Positions 1 to 9,006 of a stretch of DNA of 64,000 bases are shown in pieces (position 1 is the first letter of the stretch; every line of letters starts with the position of its first letter). The DNA is from an uncultured Prevotellaceae bacterium (lineage in GTDB: Bacteria; Bacteroidota; Bacteroidia; Bacteroidales; Bacteroidaceae). The translations under genes and the position numbers were made by a program. The stretch lies in NCBI GenBank assembly GCA_902786565.1, contig CADACW010000017.1, forward strand, positions 45,164 through 109,163, read 5' to 3'. Under the pieces are notes generated by a model. That model did not search any database. It was not told the origin of the DNA and saw only the letters and a list, made by a program, of their open reading frames with translations.

Positions 1-779
1 TGGGCAATCTCGCGGCCCGTGCGGATGGCATCGTCGTTGTCTACGTCGAACACCTCGTCGATGACGGCAGCGTCGTAGGTCTTGGGTATGAATCCTGCCC
101 CTATGCCCTGAATCTTGTGTGGTCCGCTCTGTCCGCCGTTCAGCACGGGCGACGACTTCGGCTCCACGGCAATCACCTTCACGTTGGGGTTCTGCTCCTT
201 GAGGTACTTGCCTGTGCCGCTGATGGTGCCGCCGGTGCCCACTCCGCCTATGAAGATGTCTACCTGTCCGTCGGTGTCGCGCCATATCTCCGGCCCTGTG
301 GTGGCGTAGTGCTTGGCGGGGTTGGCCGGATTCTCAAACTGCTGCAGGATGACGGCTCCGGGAATGCTGTCGCGCAGCTCCTCGGCGGCGCGGATGGCCC
401 CCGGCATGCCGTCTTTTCCAGAGGTGAGGCGCACCTCGGCACCGTAGGCCTTCACCAGGTTGCGACGCTCAATGCTCATGGTCTCAGGCATAGTGAGGAT
501 GAGATGGTAGCCCTTGACGGCGCTGACCAGTGCCAGTCCTACGCCCGTGTTGCCGCTGGTGGGCTCGATGATGGTGGCTCCGGGCTTCAGTATGCCTTTC
601 TGCTCGGCATCCTCGATCATGGCCAGTGCGATGCGGTCTTTCACCGATCCGCCGGGATTGAAAAACTCTACTTTGGCAATGACGGGTGTCTCCAGCCCCT
701 TTGCCGTTGAATACTTGTTAAGCTCCAGAAGTGGGGTGTTGCCGACGAGCTCAGTCAGCTGTTTTGCAATCTTAGTCAT
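1..779 (-). CDS. cysK: Cysteine synthase A (O-acetylserine sulfhydrylase), 3' end outside window
   Basis: Reading the minus strand from the ATG at 779 gives a PLP-dependent beta-substitution enzyme starting MTKIAKQLTELVGNTPLLEL. It condenses O-acetylserine with sulfide to form cysteine in the cytoplasm. The PLP lysine lies in GGSVKDR (about K47), and the phosphate/substrate loop TSGNTG and the glycine loop GGVGTGGT are present. About 259 codons are visible and the frame stays open to the window edge; the family is usually about 310-320 residues, so roughly 50-60 residues are missing. A promoter lies 34 bases upstream of the start. With metY, metH and metF nearby it belongs to a sulfur amino-acid region. 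The assignment is secure; the A versus M isozyme is less certain. Confidence 0.93.
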   Translation of the reverse strand, partial: MTKIAKQLTELVGNTPLLELNKYSTAKGLETPVIAKVEFFNPGGSVKDRIALAMIEDAEQKGILKPGATIIEPTSGNTGVGLALVSAVKGYHLILTMPETMSIERRNLVKAYGAEVRLTSGKDGMPGAIRAAEELRDSIPGAVILQQFENPANPAKHYATTGPEIWRDTDGQVDIFIGGVGTGGTISGTGKYLKEQNPNVKVIAVEPKSSPVLNGGQSGPHKIQGIGAGFIPKTYDAAVIDEVFDVDNDDAIRTGREIA

Positions 780-812
780 AATTGTTATTGTTAATACGTT
801 TAATTGACGGTG

Positions 813-843
813 CAAAGATACAGCGTTTTCCGCACTCCCGCAA
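813..843 (-). promoter_or_regulatory. Bacteroidetes-type promoter of cysK
   Basis: On the minus strand TATCTTTG (820-813) matches the TAnnTTTG -7 element, and TTG (843-841) lies 20 bases upstream as the -33 element. Initiation would fall near 807, about 28 bases before the cysK ATG. Confidence 0.7.
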
Positions 844-1032
844 TACCTTTTACAGGTTATTTGCATACCACGTTCTTGGTATTTTGTGCCACTCTTTCCA
901 TACCCTTACGGGAAGTTTTCCATAGGGCGCGGAGCAGACATTCTCATAATTCGTTTATTTGTAGCAGTTTATCCTTTTCTCTCATCTTCATCTTTTCCAT
1001 AGTCAATTGATACGTATTTGAAAACAATGTCG

Positions 1033-1040
1033 TAACTTTG
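1033..1040 (+). promoter_or_regulatory. -7 promoter element of the TPR regulator gene
   Basis: TAACTTTG followed by C matches the Bacteroidetes -7 consensus and lies 22 bases before the GTG start at 1063. No -33 TTG at ideal spacing is seen; the nearest one (1007-1009) is 23 bases upstream. The leader would be about 16 bases long. The rest of 780-1032 holds only the cysK promoter and AT-rich DNA. Confidence 0.55.
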
Positions 1041-1062
1041 CATCCGAAAAAACAATCAAAAA

Positions 1063-2454
1063 GTGGCGAAGGTGTTTACAAGGCTTTTATACATAATTAT
1101 TATAAGCGTGCTGACGGTTGCTTGCCGCCAGCAACAACAGCCGCAGACGGCAGCACGCTGTCTGGAGGAGGCCGAGGCCGCTCTGGCCGTTGACAGCATC
1201 CGCCAGGGCGAGACCTTGCTGCGCAAGGCCACACAACTGGCGGAAGCGTCGGACGATTGGCACACCAATTATATCGCTCACCAGCGACTGGCCGAGGCAT
1301 TGTCGCAGAGCAACCCCGAGGAGGCATTGCGGCTGATGAGGAAGGCCCTGGCCGTCTATGAGCAGCACCCCGACAATGAGCGAAACTACGTCATCCTGCT
1401 CGACTATGCCGGCACCTACGCCGCCCAAGTGGCTTTCACCACAGAAGGCTCCTACGACGAAGCGCTCACCCTCACCCGCCGCGCATACCAGATAGCAGAG
1501 AGCAGGCAGATGACCGACCTGAAGTGCCAGACGCTCACCAGCCTGGCCAACATCGCCTGGGCCAAGGAAGACTATCGCCAGGCGCTGGACTACGGCCATC
1601 GGGCGGAAGCGGCAGCCACGGCCGACTTGCGGCCCGGCGCCCTGCAGGTGCTGGCCCGCAGCTACCTCAGTCTCAACATGCTCGATTCGGCTGAAACGGT
1701 CTATCGGCAGATTGACCCGGGCGATGACGTCCATCTGGCCTATATAGTGCAGAGCAGCCTGGCCAAGATTGCGCTCCGACGGTTAGGCGCCACAGAGGTG
1801 GAGGACAGCGTGGACGAAGCCTTCGGGCAGATAGAGGGCTTCTACTACAAGGCTCTCGAACAGAAAGACGAGTACTACCAGGAGACGCTGCGCCAGGAAA
1901 CGGAGAACCAGCAACTGGCCTACCGTTCAAAGATGTACAGGCGCACGCTTCTCGTCACCGTAGCGGCCTCGCTCGTCGTCATCATAGCCATTGTGCTGGC
2001 GGCGCGCTACAGGATGAGGGCGCAACGGCAGGAGAAACGCCAGCTGCAGCAAGAGGCGGAGCACCAGAAGACCCTGCTGCACCAGGCCAACGAAGTGGTG
2101 ACATTCCTGCAAGGCTTCATCCTTGAGCGCACGGAAGTGCTGAAGAAGCTCAACCAAAGCGGCGACTCGCTCATCTACCTCAGTCCGCACGAATGGAGCG
2201 AGATAGAGCGCACGCTCAACGCCATAGACGGCAACCGCTTCGCCAACCTCCGTGAGCAATACCCCAAAATGCAGGAGGACGACATACGCCTGTGCATCCT
2301 CACCCGTCTGGGTCTCAGCAACCGCACCATCGGCAACATCTACTGCATCACCGTCTCAGCCGTACAGCACCGCAAGCTCAAGCTGAAGAAAGAGGTGTTC
2401 GGAGAAACCAATCCCGACGTGACACTGGAGCAGATTCTGAAGATTGAACATTGA
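1063..2454 (+). CDS. TPR-repeat membrane protein with C-terminal HTH-like domain (putative regulator)
   Basis: 463 residues, GTG start chosen because it follows a promoter and begins a signal sequence. The N-terminus is a hydrophobic stretch ending in a possible lipobox (TVAC, Cys about 21). Residues about 30-270 are alpha-helical TPR-like repeats. A membrane helix spans about 295-316, followed by a charged coiled coil (about 318-350). The C-terminal ~100 residues (SPHEWSEIERTLN... to GLSNRTIGNIYCIT) resemble the LuxR-like HTH of Bacteroidetes TPR regulators. This layout suggests an extracytoplasmic sensor tethered to a DNA-binding tail; the ligand and targets are unknown. The last residues (KIEH) and the stop codon are made from a heptad repeat array (2439-2480). 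The gene sits next to a BspA-like pair but nothing shows that it controls them. Confidence 0.72.
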   Translation: MAKVFTRLLYIIIISVLTVACRQQQQPQTAARCLEEAEAALAVDSIRQGETLLRKATQLAEASDDWHTNYIAHQRLAEALSQSNPEEALRLMRKALAVYEQHPDNERNYVILLDYAGTYAAQVAFTTEGSYDEALTLTRRAYQIAESRQMTDLKCQTLTSLANIAWAKEDYRQALDYGHRAEAAATADLRPGALQVLARSYLSLNMLDSAETVYRQIDPGDDVHLAYIVQSSLAKIALRRLGATEVEDSVDEAFGQIEGFYYKALEQKDEYYQETLRQETENQQLAYRSKMYRRTLLVTVAASLVVIIAIVLAARYRMRAQRQEKRQLQQEAEHQKTLLHQANEVVTFLQGFILERTEVLKKLNQSGDSLIYLSPHEWSEIERTLNAIDGNRFANLREQYPKMQEDDIRLCILTRLGLSNRTIGNIYCITVSAVQHRKLKLKKEVFGETNPDVTLEQILKIEH

Positions 2455-2480
2455 AGATTGAACATTGAAGATTGAAGATT
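2439..2480. repeat. Heptad tandem array (6 units) over a stop codon
   Basis: Six contiguous 7-bp units alternate GAAGATT and GAACATT. The array starts inside the last codons of the TPR regulator gene, supplies its stop codon (TGA at 2452-2454) and fills the space to the next gene. It belongs to the heptad family seen at about ten other places in the window. Confidence 0.9.
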
Positions 2481-2499
2481 AACTAAAAACAAATTTATT

Positions 2500-4983
2500 A
2501 TGAGACGTACATTATTATTTATTGCGTGTGTACTGGCATCTGTTACGATGTTAGCACAAGAAGGATTGCCTGTTGAGGATTTACAGAACAGCGGCTGCCT
2601 GGCAAGAACGCGAGGGGAAGAGTATGTTGAACCGACTCCAACGATTGTCCTGACAAAGGAGGGAAGTATCTTGTCGGTGCAAATACTTAACTATGAAAGC
2701 CAGTGCGCTACAGCGGGATTTAATGTTAAGAACAGCATAAGTGAAGGCAGTAACGGTATACCATCGTTGACAATCAACGTGTTTCCTTACGATAATGGCC
2801 TGGATGCTGATTGCATTTGTCCGTTCAACGTATCGTTCACAATACGCGACTTAGAAACCAACACTTTCTACCTGAATTGCTGGTGGTATGAAGGGCTGGT
2901 CACACTGGAGGAAGGAAAGCCGTTGGTGTTGGAGGATATTACATTATATGCCACTATCGACGGCGTGAACTACACACTGAAGAAAACCCTTGGAACAGCT
3001 ACGCTGACAAAAGTAATCAAGCAGAAGACCGTGATGCGCATACCTGCGGAACTGGAATATGAGGGGCAGACCTATGCAGTGAAAACCATTACCTACAATT
3101 CTTTTCGTGACTGTACAACAATAAAAACCCTGGACATTCCCGAAAGTGTCAGTACCATATATCGCTATTCATTCTATGGCTGCAAATTGGACTCTTTGAT
3201 TATCAGGGGAGTCCTGGAGTCTCGCTACATAAACAGCGACTTACTCTATGGCTTGGGCACAGATACGAAACTCTATGTTCTGCCGTCGGAGGTGGAGAAG
3301 TACAAGGCCATCTATAACGGCCCGGTCTGTCCGTTGACAGAGGCACAGGATAATTCCGACTATATTCCCTTTGTAAAGGAAGGTAAGAAGTGGAATGTAT
3401 TTCGCTCAGATTTCGACACAGGCTGCCATCTTGAAAAGTACATGCTGTTGAATGAAGGAATTGTAAAAGACGGAAAGACTTATATGAAGATGTATCGGGG
3501 TGAGGATGGTATGGATGTTATCTATGATACTGGCCTTTTCCGTGAGGAAAACCGTAAGGTATATCGCTTCGACCCTGATAGGCAAGAGGAACTTCTGATG
3601 TTCGACTATGCTTTGAAGGCAGGCGACACATACGAGACCTTTTCATTTGATGAGCCGAGAATGGTAACCTATAAAGTGTTGTCCGTAAGCGATTATCAAG
3701 AAGGGCCTGAGGTGATCCGCTACGACTATAATCAAGAAGGCAGTTTGATAACACATCGTCGCTATCTGAAGAAATGGACAGTATGTCGTACTGATAACGA
3801 ACATCTTCAAAAGACATGGATAGAAGGTGTGGGCTCTCTTAAAGGACCTTTAGGAAACCTCTACGATGTTGTACTTCCCAATATGTGTTGGGATTATCTG
3901 GGATACGTGGAGTGTAACGATGATTATTTCACTTACCTGCCATTCTCATTCTATGACACGCTGAATAATCAGATTTATGGTTGCGACCTGCCTAAGGGTG
4001 CAGCAGACCATTCGTGGGTCTTCCAACATCAACTTACCTACGAATTGGAAGGCGACCGCCTTCATATCTACGGAAAAGCGTATACAAATTGCGGGCCAAA
4101 CAGCTATGCCTTCTTCTTAGAAAAACCGACAGATGACCCTTCAGTCCACAAGATTGAATTTGAAATACAAGAAGTGGAGCCATTAGCGAATTGTATGTCT
4201 CTCCATGAAACCGACTTCTATGTCCCAGGCTTCGACCCAAACATGACCTACATCGTTGTCGATAATCAAGGCGAGGAACATCCTGTCATCAACAAGACAC
4301 AACAGATGGTTTACCGTGCAATGGTCGAAGAGGGCAAGGTATGGAAGGTGGGAACCATTTCTGGGAATCCTGTGCAGATGGTTGACTACTACTATTTCGA
4401 TGGCGACACGATTATTGGCGGAAAGGCCTGCAAGCAGATGATGTGCCAGCGGTTTGTCAGTCCAGAATACTCAAATGAATACGGGATGCCAACGAATTCC
4501 CTGACCAAAGTGGGGGTATGGTACGAAGAGGATAAGAAGGTGTATTGTTACGACGAGCGCAAACAGGCGATGGCGCTCAAGTATGACTTCTCACTCGAGG
4601 CCAATGACACCTTGCAGTTTTTGACGGATTGGTCTTCACCTTTCATAATAGGACCGAAGCAGACAGGAGGGTTAGAAGGCTTTAAAGGAGTTTATAGAGA
4701 TATTATGATGTGTGGAGATGAAGGCCAAAGATTCCCAAGCACTATCTGGTTAGAAGGTGTTGGAGATATTGATGGACCCACCAGAAATCCATGTAATCCG
4801 ATATTAGGTGATCCTGTACCGGAGTTCCTAATGTCATGTGTCGTTGGCGATGAAGTCATCTTCCTCAACGACGGAGTTGTGGATGGGGCTACTCCTACAG
4901 AAGCCCGCAAAAGCCGCTTCGACTTCACCCATACCATCAAAACCAAGCCAAAAGCACCGAGGAGGCTTCCCGCTGACACTTAA
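2500..4983 (+). CDS. BspA-like leucine-rich-repeat surface protein, copy 1 (C-terminus displaced by frameshift)
   Basis: 827 residues with a signal peptide (MRRTLLFIACVLASVTMLAQ). It has an LRR_5-type stretch at about 165-275 (IPAELEYEGQTYAVKTITYN, SFRDCTTIKTLDIPESV) and then two repeated blocks of a domain of the type VWKVG...YYFDGDTIIGGK...WLEGVG. Such proteins are exported and thought to act in adhesion or host interaction. The frame ends with TAA directly after PRRLPADT; the expected C-terminal sorting-type domain continues in another frame (4984-5273). Its last 100 bases (4882-4981) are identical to copy 2 (7962-8061), which indicates recent duplication or gene conversion. Compared with copy 2, 33 bases are missing at the stop position. 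Function inferred from family only. Confidence 0.75.
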   Translation: MRRTLLFIACVLASVTMLAQEGLPVEDLQNSGCLARTRGEEYVEPTPTIVLTKEGSILSVQILNYESQCATAGFNVKNSISEGSNGIPSLTINVFPYDNGLDADCICPFNVSFTIRDLETNTFYLNCWWYEGLVTLEEGKPLVLEDITLYATIDGVNYTLKKTLGTATLTKVIKQKTVMRIPAELEYEGQTYAVKTITYNSFRDCTTIKTLDIPESVSTIYRYSFYGCKLDSLIIRGVLESRYINSDLLYGLGTDTKLYVLPSEVEKYKAIYNGPVCPLTEAQDNSDYIPFVKEGKKWNVFRSDFDTGCHLEKYMLLNEGIVKDGKTYMKMYRGEDGMDVIYDTGLFREENRKVYRFDPDRQEELLMFDYALKAGDTYETFSFDEPRMVTYKVLSVSDYQEGPEVIRYDYNQEGSLITHRRYLKKWTVCRTDNEHLQKTWIEGVGSLKGPLGNLYDVVLPNMCWDYLGYVECNDDYFTYLPFSFYDTLNNQIYGCDLPKGAADHSWVFQHQLTYELEGDRLHIYGKAYTNCGPNSYAFFLEKPTDDPSVHKIEFEIQEVEPLANCMSLHETDFYVPGFDPNMTYIVVDNQGEEHPVINKTQQMVYRAMVEEGKVWKVGTISGNPVQMVDYYYFDGDTIIGGKACKQMMCQRFVSPEYSNEYGMPTNSLTKVGVWYEEDKKVYCYDERKQAMALKYDFSLEANDTLQFLTDWSSPFIIGPKQTGGLEGFKGVYRDIMMCGDEGQRFPSTIWLEGVGDIDGPTRNPCNPILGDPVPEFLMSCVVGDEVIFLNDGVVDGATPTEARKSRFDFTHTIKTKPKAPRRLPADT

Positions 4984-5273
4984 GCATTACTGGCGAATCA
5001 GGCCAAGTGGTCTACGAGAAGGCCGTCAATGCAGCCAGCATCGTTGGCCTCAACATCGACATCTCTTCCTATTCAGCAGGCCGATACACCGTTACCGTGG
5101 AGAATAGCAGCGAGTCGTTTACTGGCGAATTTGAAACACAATTGACAGGAATCAGCGACACCTTGCATCCAACTGACAAAAAAGATAAGATCTACAACCT
5201 GCAGGGCCAGCGCATCAGCACCTCGCAGAAGGGATTGAGGATTGAAGATGGAAGATTGAAGATTGTAAAGTGA
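4984..5273 (+). pseudogene. Displaced C-terminal domain of BspA-like copy 1
   Basis: Frame with SITGESGQVVYEKAVNAA through IYNLQGQRIS, the typical C-terminal domain and tail of Bacteroidales secreted proteins, but shifted by -1 relative to 2500-4983. A GTG at 5007 could start an 88-residue peptide, but no signal peptide or promoter is seen, so this is best read as the severed end of copy 1. A 35-bp insertion of five heptads (5238-5272) replaces the natural tail: removing it restores KGLIIVNGQKVIVQ, running to a stop at 5318-5320. The frameshift is shared with copy 2, so it predates the duplication or is tolerated or programmed. Confidence 0.7.
5237..5272. repeat. Heptad array inserted in coding sequence (35 bp)
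   Basis: Units GAGGATT, GAAGATG, GAAGATT, GAAGATT, then GTAAAGT. Comparison with the homologous tail of copy 2 (8335-8386) shows a clean insertion of 35 bases, exactly five units, which changes the frame and creates the stop at 5271-5273. The following 5274-5483 holds the orphaned original tail codons and AT-rich DNA without a recognisable gene. Confidence 0.8.
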
Positions 5274-5483
5274 TTATAGTGAACGGGCAGAAGGTTATTG
5301 TGCAAAAGTCTACAAAATGATGTTTGAAACGAATTGCCGTGATTAACATAATAATCTATAATTGTCTTAATTGCGGTAATTACGGGCGTAATTCGTTTCT
5401 AAACAACATCATCGAACCAGTCGGTGGGCAAGATGGTGGGCATTTAAGTTGCGCATTAAACAAATAACTAAAAAACAATAATT

Positions 5484-8096
5484 ATGAAAAGGATAAAGTT
5501 CTTTATATTGATGCTACTGCTTTCGGCAACTGCATATGGAGAAACCTGTTACGGCGAATTGTTTTGCGACGGTATGACATGGGTTTACAGGGGGAGATGG
5601 ACGGTAGAAAGCTATTTTATCGATGGCTCAAAGGTGGTGAATGGAAAGACTTATGGTCTACTCCATATAGATCAGGATGGATACGACGGAGCAAGAAGGG
5701 CTGATGCTTCCATTTCAGCCCCTTCTCATCAAGCTACCATAGGAATAAGGGATGAAGGTGGTCGTGTATATGTTGATAAGGAAGATTATTTGGGGCTGTT
5801 AACACAAGGAACCGTCTTGCACAATGAAGCAGATGGTGACAACCTCCCATACGAGGTGACAGAAGACGGAGAAATAGTGCTCTACGACTTTAATAAGAAC
5901 GTGGGCGATGTCTATGGTCAGATGGCTGATGGCACAACGCTGACAGTAACCAAGACCGACGTGATGAAGACGGAGGACGGAGTGACGCGTCGCATTCTCA
6001 TACTAAGCAATGGCTTTGAACTGATAGAGGGTGTGGGATGCAACTTTTCAAGCGGACTGATGCTATTCTGGCTTAACACTAAGTCCGACTATAAGGATAT
6101 TGGAGTGTGTATCTCTTTTGGTATCAAATCGGCAAATGACACCTATACAGCTATACTGGCGCAGGACTATAACGTTGCCATAAACAACCAGAATGGAATC
6201 ACGAACAAGATGCTGACCAAAGGACGTCGTTGGGTGTATGATTATGACAATGGAGTGATGAAAGGTAAGCTGACATACTACATTGATGGCGACACCCTGT
6301 TGCAAGCCTATCATCGTGCCAAAGTCTGCATGACGTTGGTAGACAGCAAAACAAACAAAGTGGTACAATCCGGCTATGTCGGTGCTTTCCATCAAACAGG
6401 CGGACATATAAACTATCTGGCGAAGGGGAATAGCAAAGATGTGGTTCTTTATAGTTTTTACAGCCCAAGAGGTCAGCTTGGGTGGAGTGACATTGCTCGT
6501 TATGTGGTTAATACGGATGATATAGAGGTAAACAATGATACATACCACAGGCTTATGCTATTGAACTATGTCGGGAAATATCTGCCAACAGAAAAGGACA
6601 GTCTGTATTACTGGGTGGAAGGCATCGGCAGTTCGAAAGGCCTTTTTGATTATAGAGGTGGCGCGTTGGCCGACAGCATACAGTTTGTAGCTTGCTACGA
6701 TGGCGAAACACGCATCTTTACAAACGATGATTTCTATAAAGACAGCGGACAGCCTATACAATACGGTACAAGCTTATGGATAGAATCAGTAATGTACTAT
6801 GTTGATTTGTCAACCAAGACTGCATTTCCCTATTATTCAAACTATTTCTCGGAAACTTTCGAGTTGTCGGATAGTATTGTTATCCTGCCATCAGTAGAGT
6901 TGTTTGGAATTAACTGTGTTGTTGACAGGATTGACGACCGTGCATTTTACAATCTTCCAGGACTTGTTTCCGTTGTGATTCCTGAAGGAGTAAGAAAAAT
7001 TGGGAATGAAGCCTTCAGGGAATGTACTGGTCTTACGTCGGTTTCATTGCCATCGGGTCTTGTTTCCATAGGAGATTTAAGTTTCTTTGGCTGTGATGGC
7101 CTTACCTCGGTTAAACTTCCTGATGGCCTTACCACTATCGGTAGGTGTGCTTTTCAAAGCTGTCGCGGCCTGAATGTAATAGACATTCCGGCCAGTGTAA
7201 CAAACATTGATGAATATTCTTTTACCGGTTGTGATAAATTGGAGAATGTATATTGCCGTGCCGCCACACCTCCTAATACAAATGGAACAAATCAGTTTCA
7301 TTATTCAAATCCAGAAGCTATACTCCATGTGCCTGCAGCATCGTTACAAGCCTACAAGGAAACTGCCCCGTGGCGTGACTTCAAGTATATTGTTCCGCTT
7401 GAAACAGAGCTGGCTTACCGCCCATTCATCGAAGACGGCAAGGTGTGGAAGGTGGGAGCCTTGAACTCTGGTAATCCTGTTCAGCTGGTGGAGTACTACT
7501 ACTTCGACGGGGATACTATCATCGATGGGAAGACTTGCAAGCAGATGATGCGCCAGCGATATGAAAGATCTGATTCCCAGATAACCCAATGGCCCTTAGT
7601 AGAAGTAGGAGTATGGTACGAAGAGGACAAGAAAGTGTACATTCTCGATGATATGAAACGGTTTGTTATTATGTACGACTTTTCTCTCAATGCGAATGAC
7701 ACTCTGCGGATATATAAAGAATTACCAGCATACGTGATAGGGCCAAGACAGACGGGAGGCATAAATGGCTTCAAGGGCGTATATAGAAATGTTATGATGT
7801 GTCTTGATGAAGGTAACTTATATAGTCCAACTTGGTTGGAAGGTGTCGGTAGTATTGACGGCCCGTTGATGAATGTCTATTCAAGACCAGTAGAACCAGT
7901 AAGAGTCCTGATGTCGTGTACCGTAGGCGATGAGGTCATCTACTTCAACGACGAATATGAAGATGGGGCTACTCCTACAGAAGCCCGCAAAAGCCGCTTC
8001 GACTTCACCCATACCATCAAAACCAAGCCAAAAGCACCGAGGAGGCTTCCCGCTGACACTTCAACCTTGATCCGCTTGCTGACACCTATCAGGTAA
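5484..8096 (+). CDS. BspA-like leucine-rich-repeat surface protein, copy 2 (C-terminus displaced by frameshift)
   Basis: 870 residues; signal peptide MKRIKFFILMLLLSATAYG. LRR_5 repeats are clear at about 485-600 (pattern IPEGVRKIGNEAFRECTGLTS, LPDGLTTIGRCAFQSCRGL), each about 23 residues. They are followed by the same VWKVG...YYFDGDTIIDGK...WLEGVGSIDGP domain as in copy 1. Secreted, probably surface exposed. The frame ends in LLTPIR instead of continuing into the C-terminal domain, which lies in the -1 frame (FNLDPLADTYQVSITGE, from 8060). Restoring one base near 8060 would join them. Paralogue of 2500-4983, with near-identical 3' DNA. Confidence 0.75.
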   Translation: MKRIKFFILMLLLSATAYGETCYGELFCDGMTWVYRGRWTVESYFIDGSKVVNGKTYGLLHIDQDGYDGARRADASISAPSHQATIGIRDEGGRVYVDKEDYLGLLTQGTVLHNEADGDNLPYEVTEDGEIVLYDFNKNVGDVYGQMADGTTLTVTKTDVMKTEDGVTRRILILSNGFELIEGVGCNFSSGLMLFWLNTKSDYKDIGVCISFGIKSANDTYTAILAQDYNVAINNQNGITNKMLTKGRRWVYDYDNGVMKGKLTYYIDGDTLLQAYHRAKVCMTLVDSKTNKVVQSGYVGAFHQTGGHINYLAKGNSKDVVLYSFYSPRGQLGWSDIARYVVNTDDIEVNNDTYHRLMLLNYVGKYLPTEKDSLYYWVEGIGSSKGLFDYRGGALADSIQFVACYDGETRIFTNDDFYKDSGQPIQYGTSLWIESVMYYVDLSTKTAFPYYSNYFSETFELSDSIVILPSVELFGINCVVDRIDDRAFYNLPGLVSVVIPEGVRKIGNEAFRECTGLTSVSLPSGLVSIGDLSFFGCDGLTSVKLPDGLTTIGRCAFQSCRGLNVIDIPASVTNIDEYSFTGCDKLENVYCRAATPPNTNGTNQFHYSNPEAILHVPAASLQAYKETAPWRDFKYIVPLETELAYRPFIEDGKVWKVGALNSGNPVQLVEYYYFDGDTIIDGKTCKQMMRQRYERSDSQITQWPLVEVGVWYEEDKKVYILDDMKRFVIMYDFSLNANDTLRIYKELPAYVIGPRQTGGINGFKGVYRNVMMCLDEGNLYSPTWLEGVGSIDGPLMNVYSRPVEPVRVLMSCTVGDEVIYFNDEYEDGATPTEARKSRFDFTHTIKTKPKAPRRLPADTSTLIRLLTPIR

Positions 8097-8386
8097 GCAT
8101 TACTGGCGAATCAGGCCAAGTGGTCTACGAGAAGGCCGTCAATGCAAGCACCGTCGTAGCCCTCAACATCGATATCTCTGCCTACGCAAAGGGCCGCTAC
8201 ACCGTAACCATTGAGAATAGCAGCGAGTCCTTTGTTGGACAATTCGAGTCTCAAGCTACAGGCATCCAGGCTCCCGTTAAAGTTCCCGTTCCCGTGACCC
8301 ATATCTACAACCTTCAGGGCCAACAACTCAGCACCTTGCAGAAGGGACTGAATATAGTAAACGGACAAAAGGTTTATGTAAAATGA
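8060..8386 (+). pseudogene. Displaced C-terminal domain of BspA-like copy 2
   Basis: The -1 frame reads FNLDPLADTYQVSITGE, then VVYEKAVNASTVVALNIDIS and IYNLQGQQLSTLQ, ending GQKVYVK. This is the intact C-terminal domain and tail expected for the protein encoded upstream. Upstream of 8060 this frame is closed by TGA (8054-8056), so a slip has to occur within 8057-8096 to make a full-length protein. A GTG at 8120 could give an 88-residue product, with no evidence that it does. The frame has no further damage. Confidence 0.7.
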
Positions 8387-8392
8387 GGCAAA

Positions 8393-8420
8393 TTCCCCCG
8401 CTCAACCAAGCGGGGGATTT
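8393..8420 (+). terminator. Rho-independent-like terminator
   Basis: Inverted repeat TCCCCCGCT / AGCGGGGGA with a six-base loop just after the copy 2 tail, followed by TTTATTTGT. It lies between convergent genes (BspA-like copy 2 and the SDR pseudogene) and may serve both. Confidence 0.75.
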
Positions 8421-8425
8421 ATTTG

Positions 8426-8982
8426 TCAATCCTCTTTCACGATGGGATAGAGTTCAATGAACTCGCCCTGATGGTTCTGGCCGTCGTTGATGAGTTCGGC
8501 AAACTTCCGGCCTACGGTGTCAATGTCGTGGAAGCCGGGCAGGGCCATATTGCCGTTCAGGTCGGTGGTGGTGGGGCCGGGGTGAACGGAGAAAATCTCC
8601 ACCGAGTTCTCTATGGCCATCACGCCCATCATGGCGTTTTGGGCGGCCTTGCTGGCCACGTAGGCCAGGGGGTGCCAGTAGGGACTGATTTCCGAGGGCA
8701 CGGTGATGTTGGCAATGCGGCCGCCGTTCTTGGCAATCAGGGGAATCAGGGCCTTGGTCAAGGCGAAGCTGCCGATGAAGTTCACGTCGAGCGTCTCGCG
8801 GATGTCGCTGATTTCCGTGTGAACGCTGTCCACGCCCATGTCGCCCGGAATGCGGCTATGGCCTTTGTGGCACGCTCTTCATCACGTGCGCCGATAATCA
8901 CTCTCCAGCCACTGAGGCCGAGGTGCTTGGCAATTCCAAATCCGATGCCCTTATTGGCACCTGTCACTAATACTGTTTTCAT
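8426..8982 (-). pseudogene. Short-chain dehydrogenase/reductase, internal deletion and frame change
   Basis: The N-terminal part from ATG 8982 carries the Rossmann motif TGANKGIGFGIAKHLGLSGW and reaches ...ATKAIAAF. The rest, in another frame from about 8853, reads IPGDMGVDSVHTEISDIRET then the YVASK catalytic pair and the usual C-terminal helices. The piece between them, about 40-45 residues including the NNAG motif, is absent and the frames do not match. So the gene has suffered an internal deletion near 8850-8860 and cannot encode a complete NAD(P)H enzyme. Intact relatives are about 230-240 residues. The ends are otherwise well preserved, which suggests recent loss (or an assembly error). 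Confidence 0.8.
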
Positions 8983-9006
8983 GTTGGTAATATAGAAAAG
9001 AGTGGT

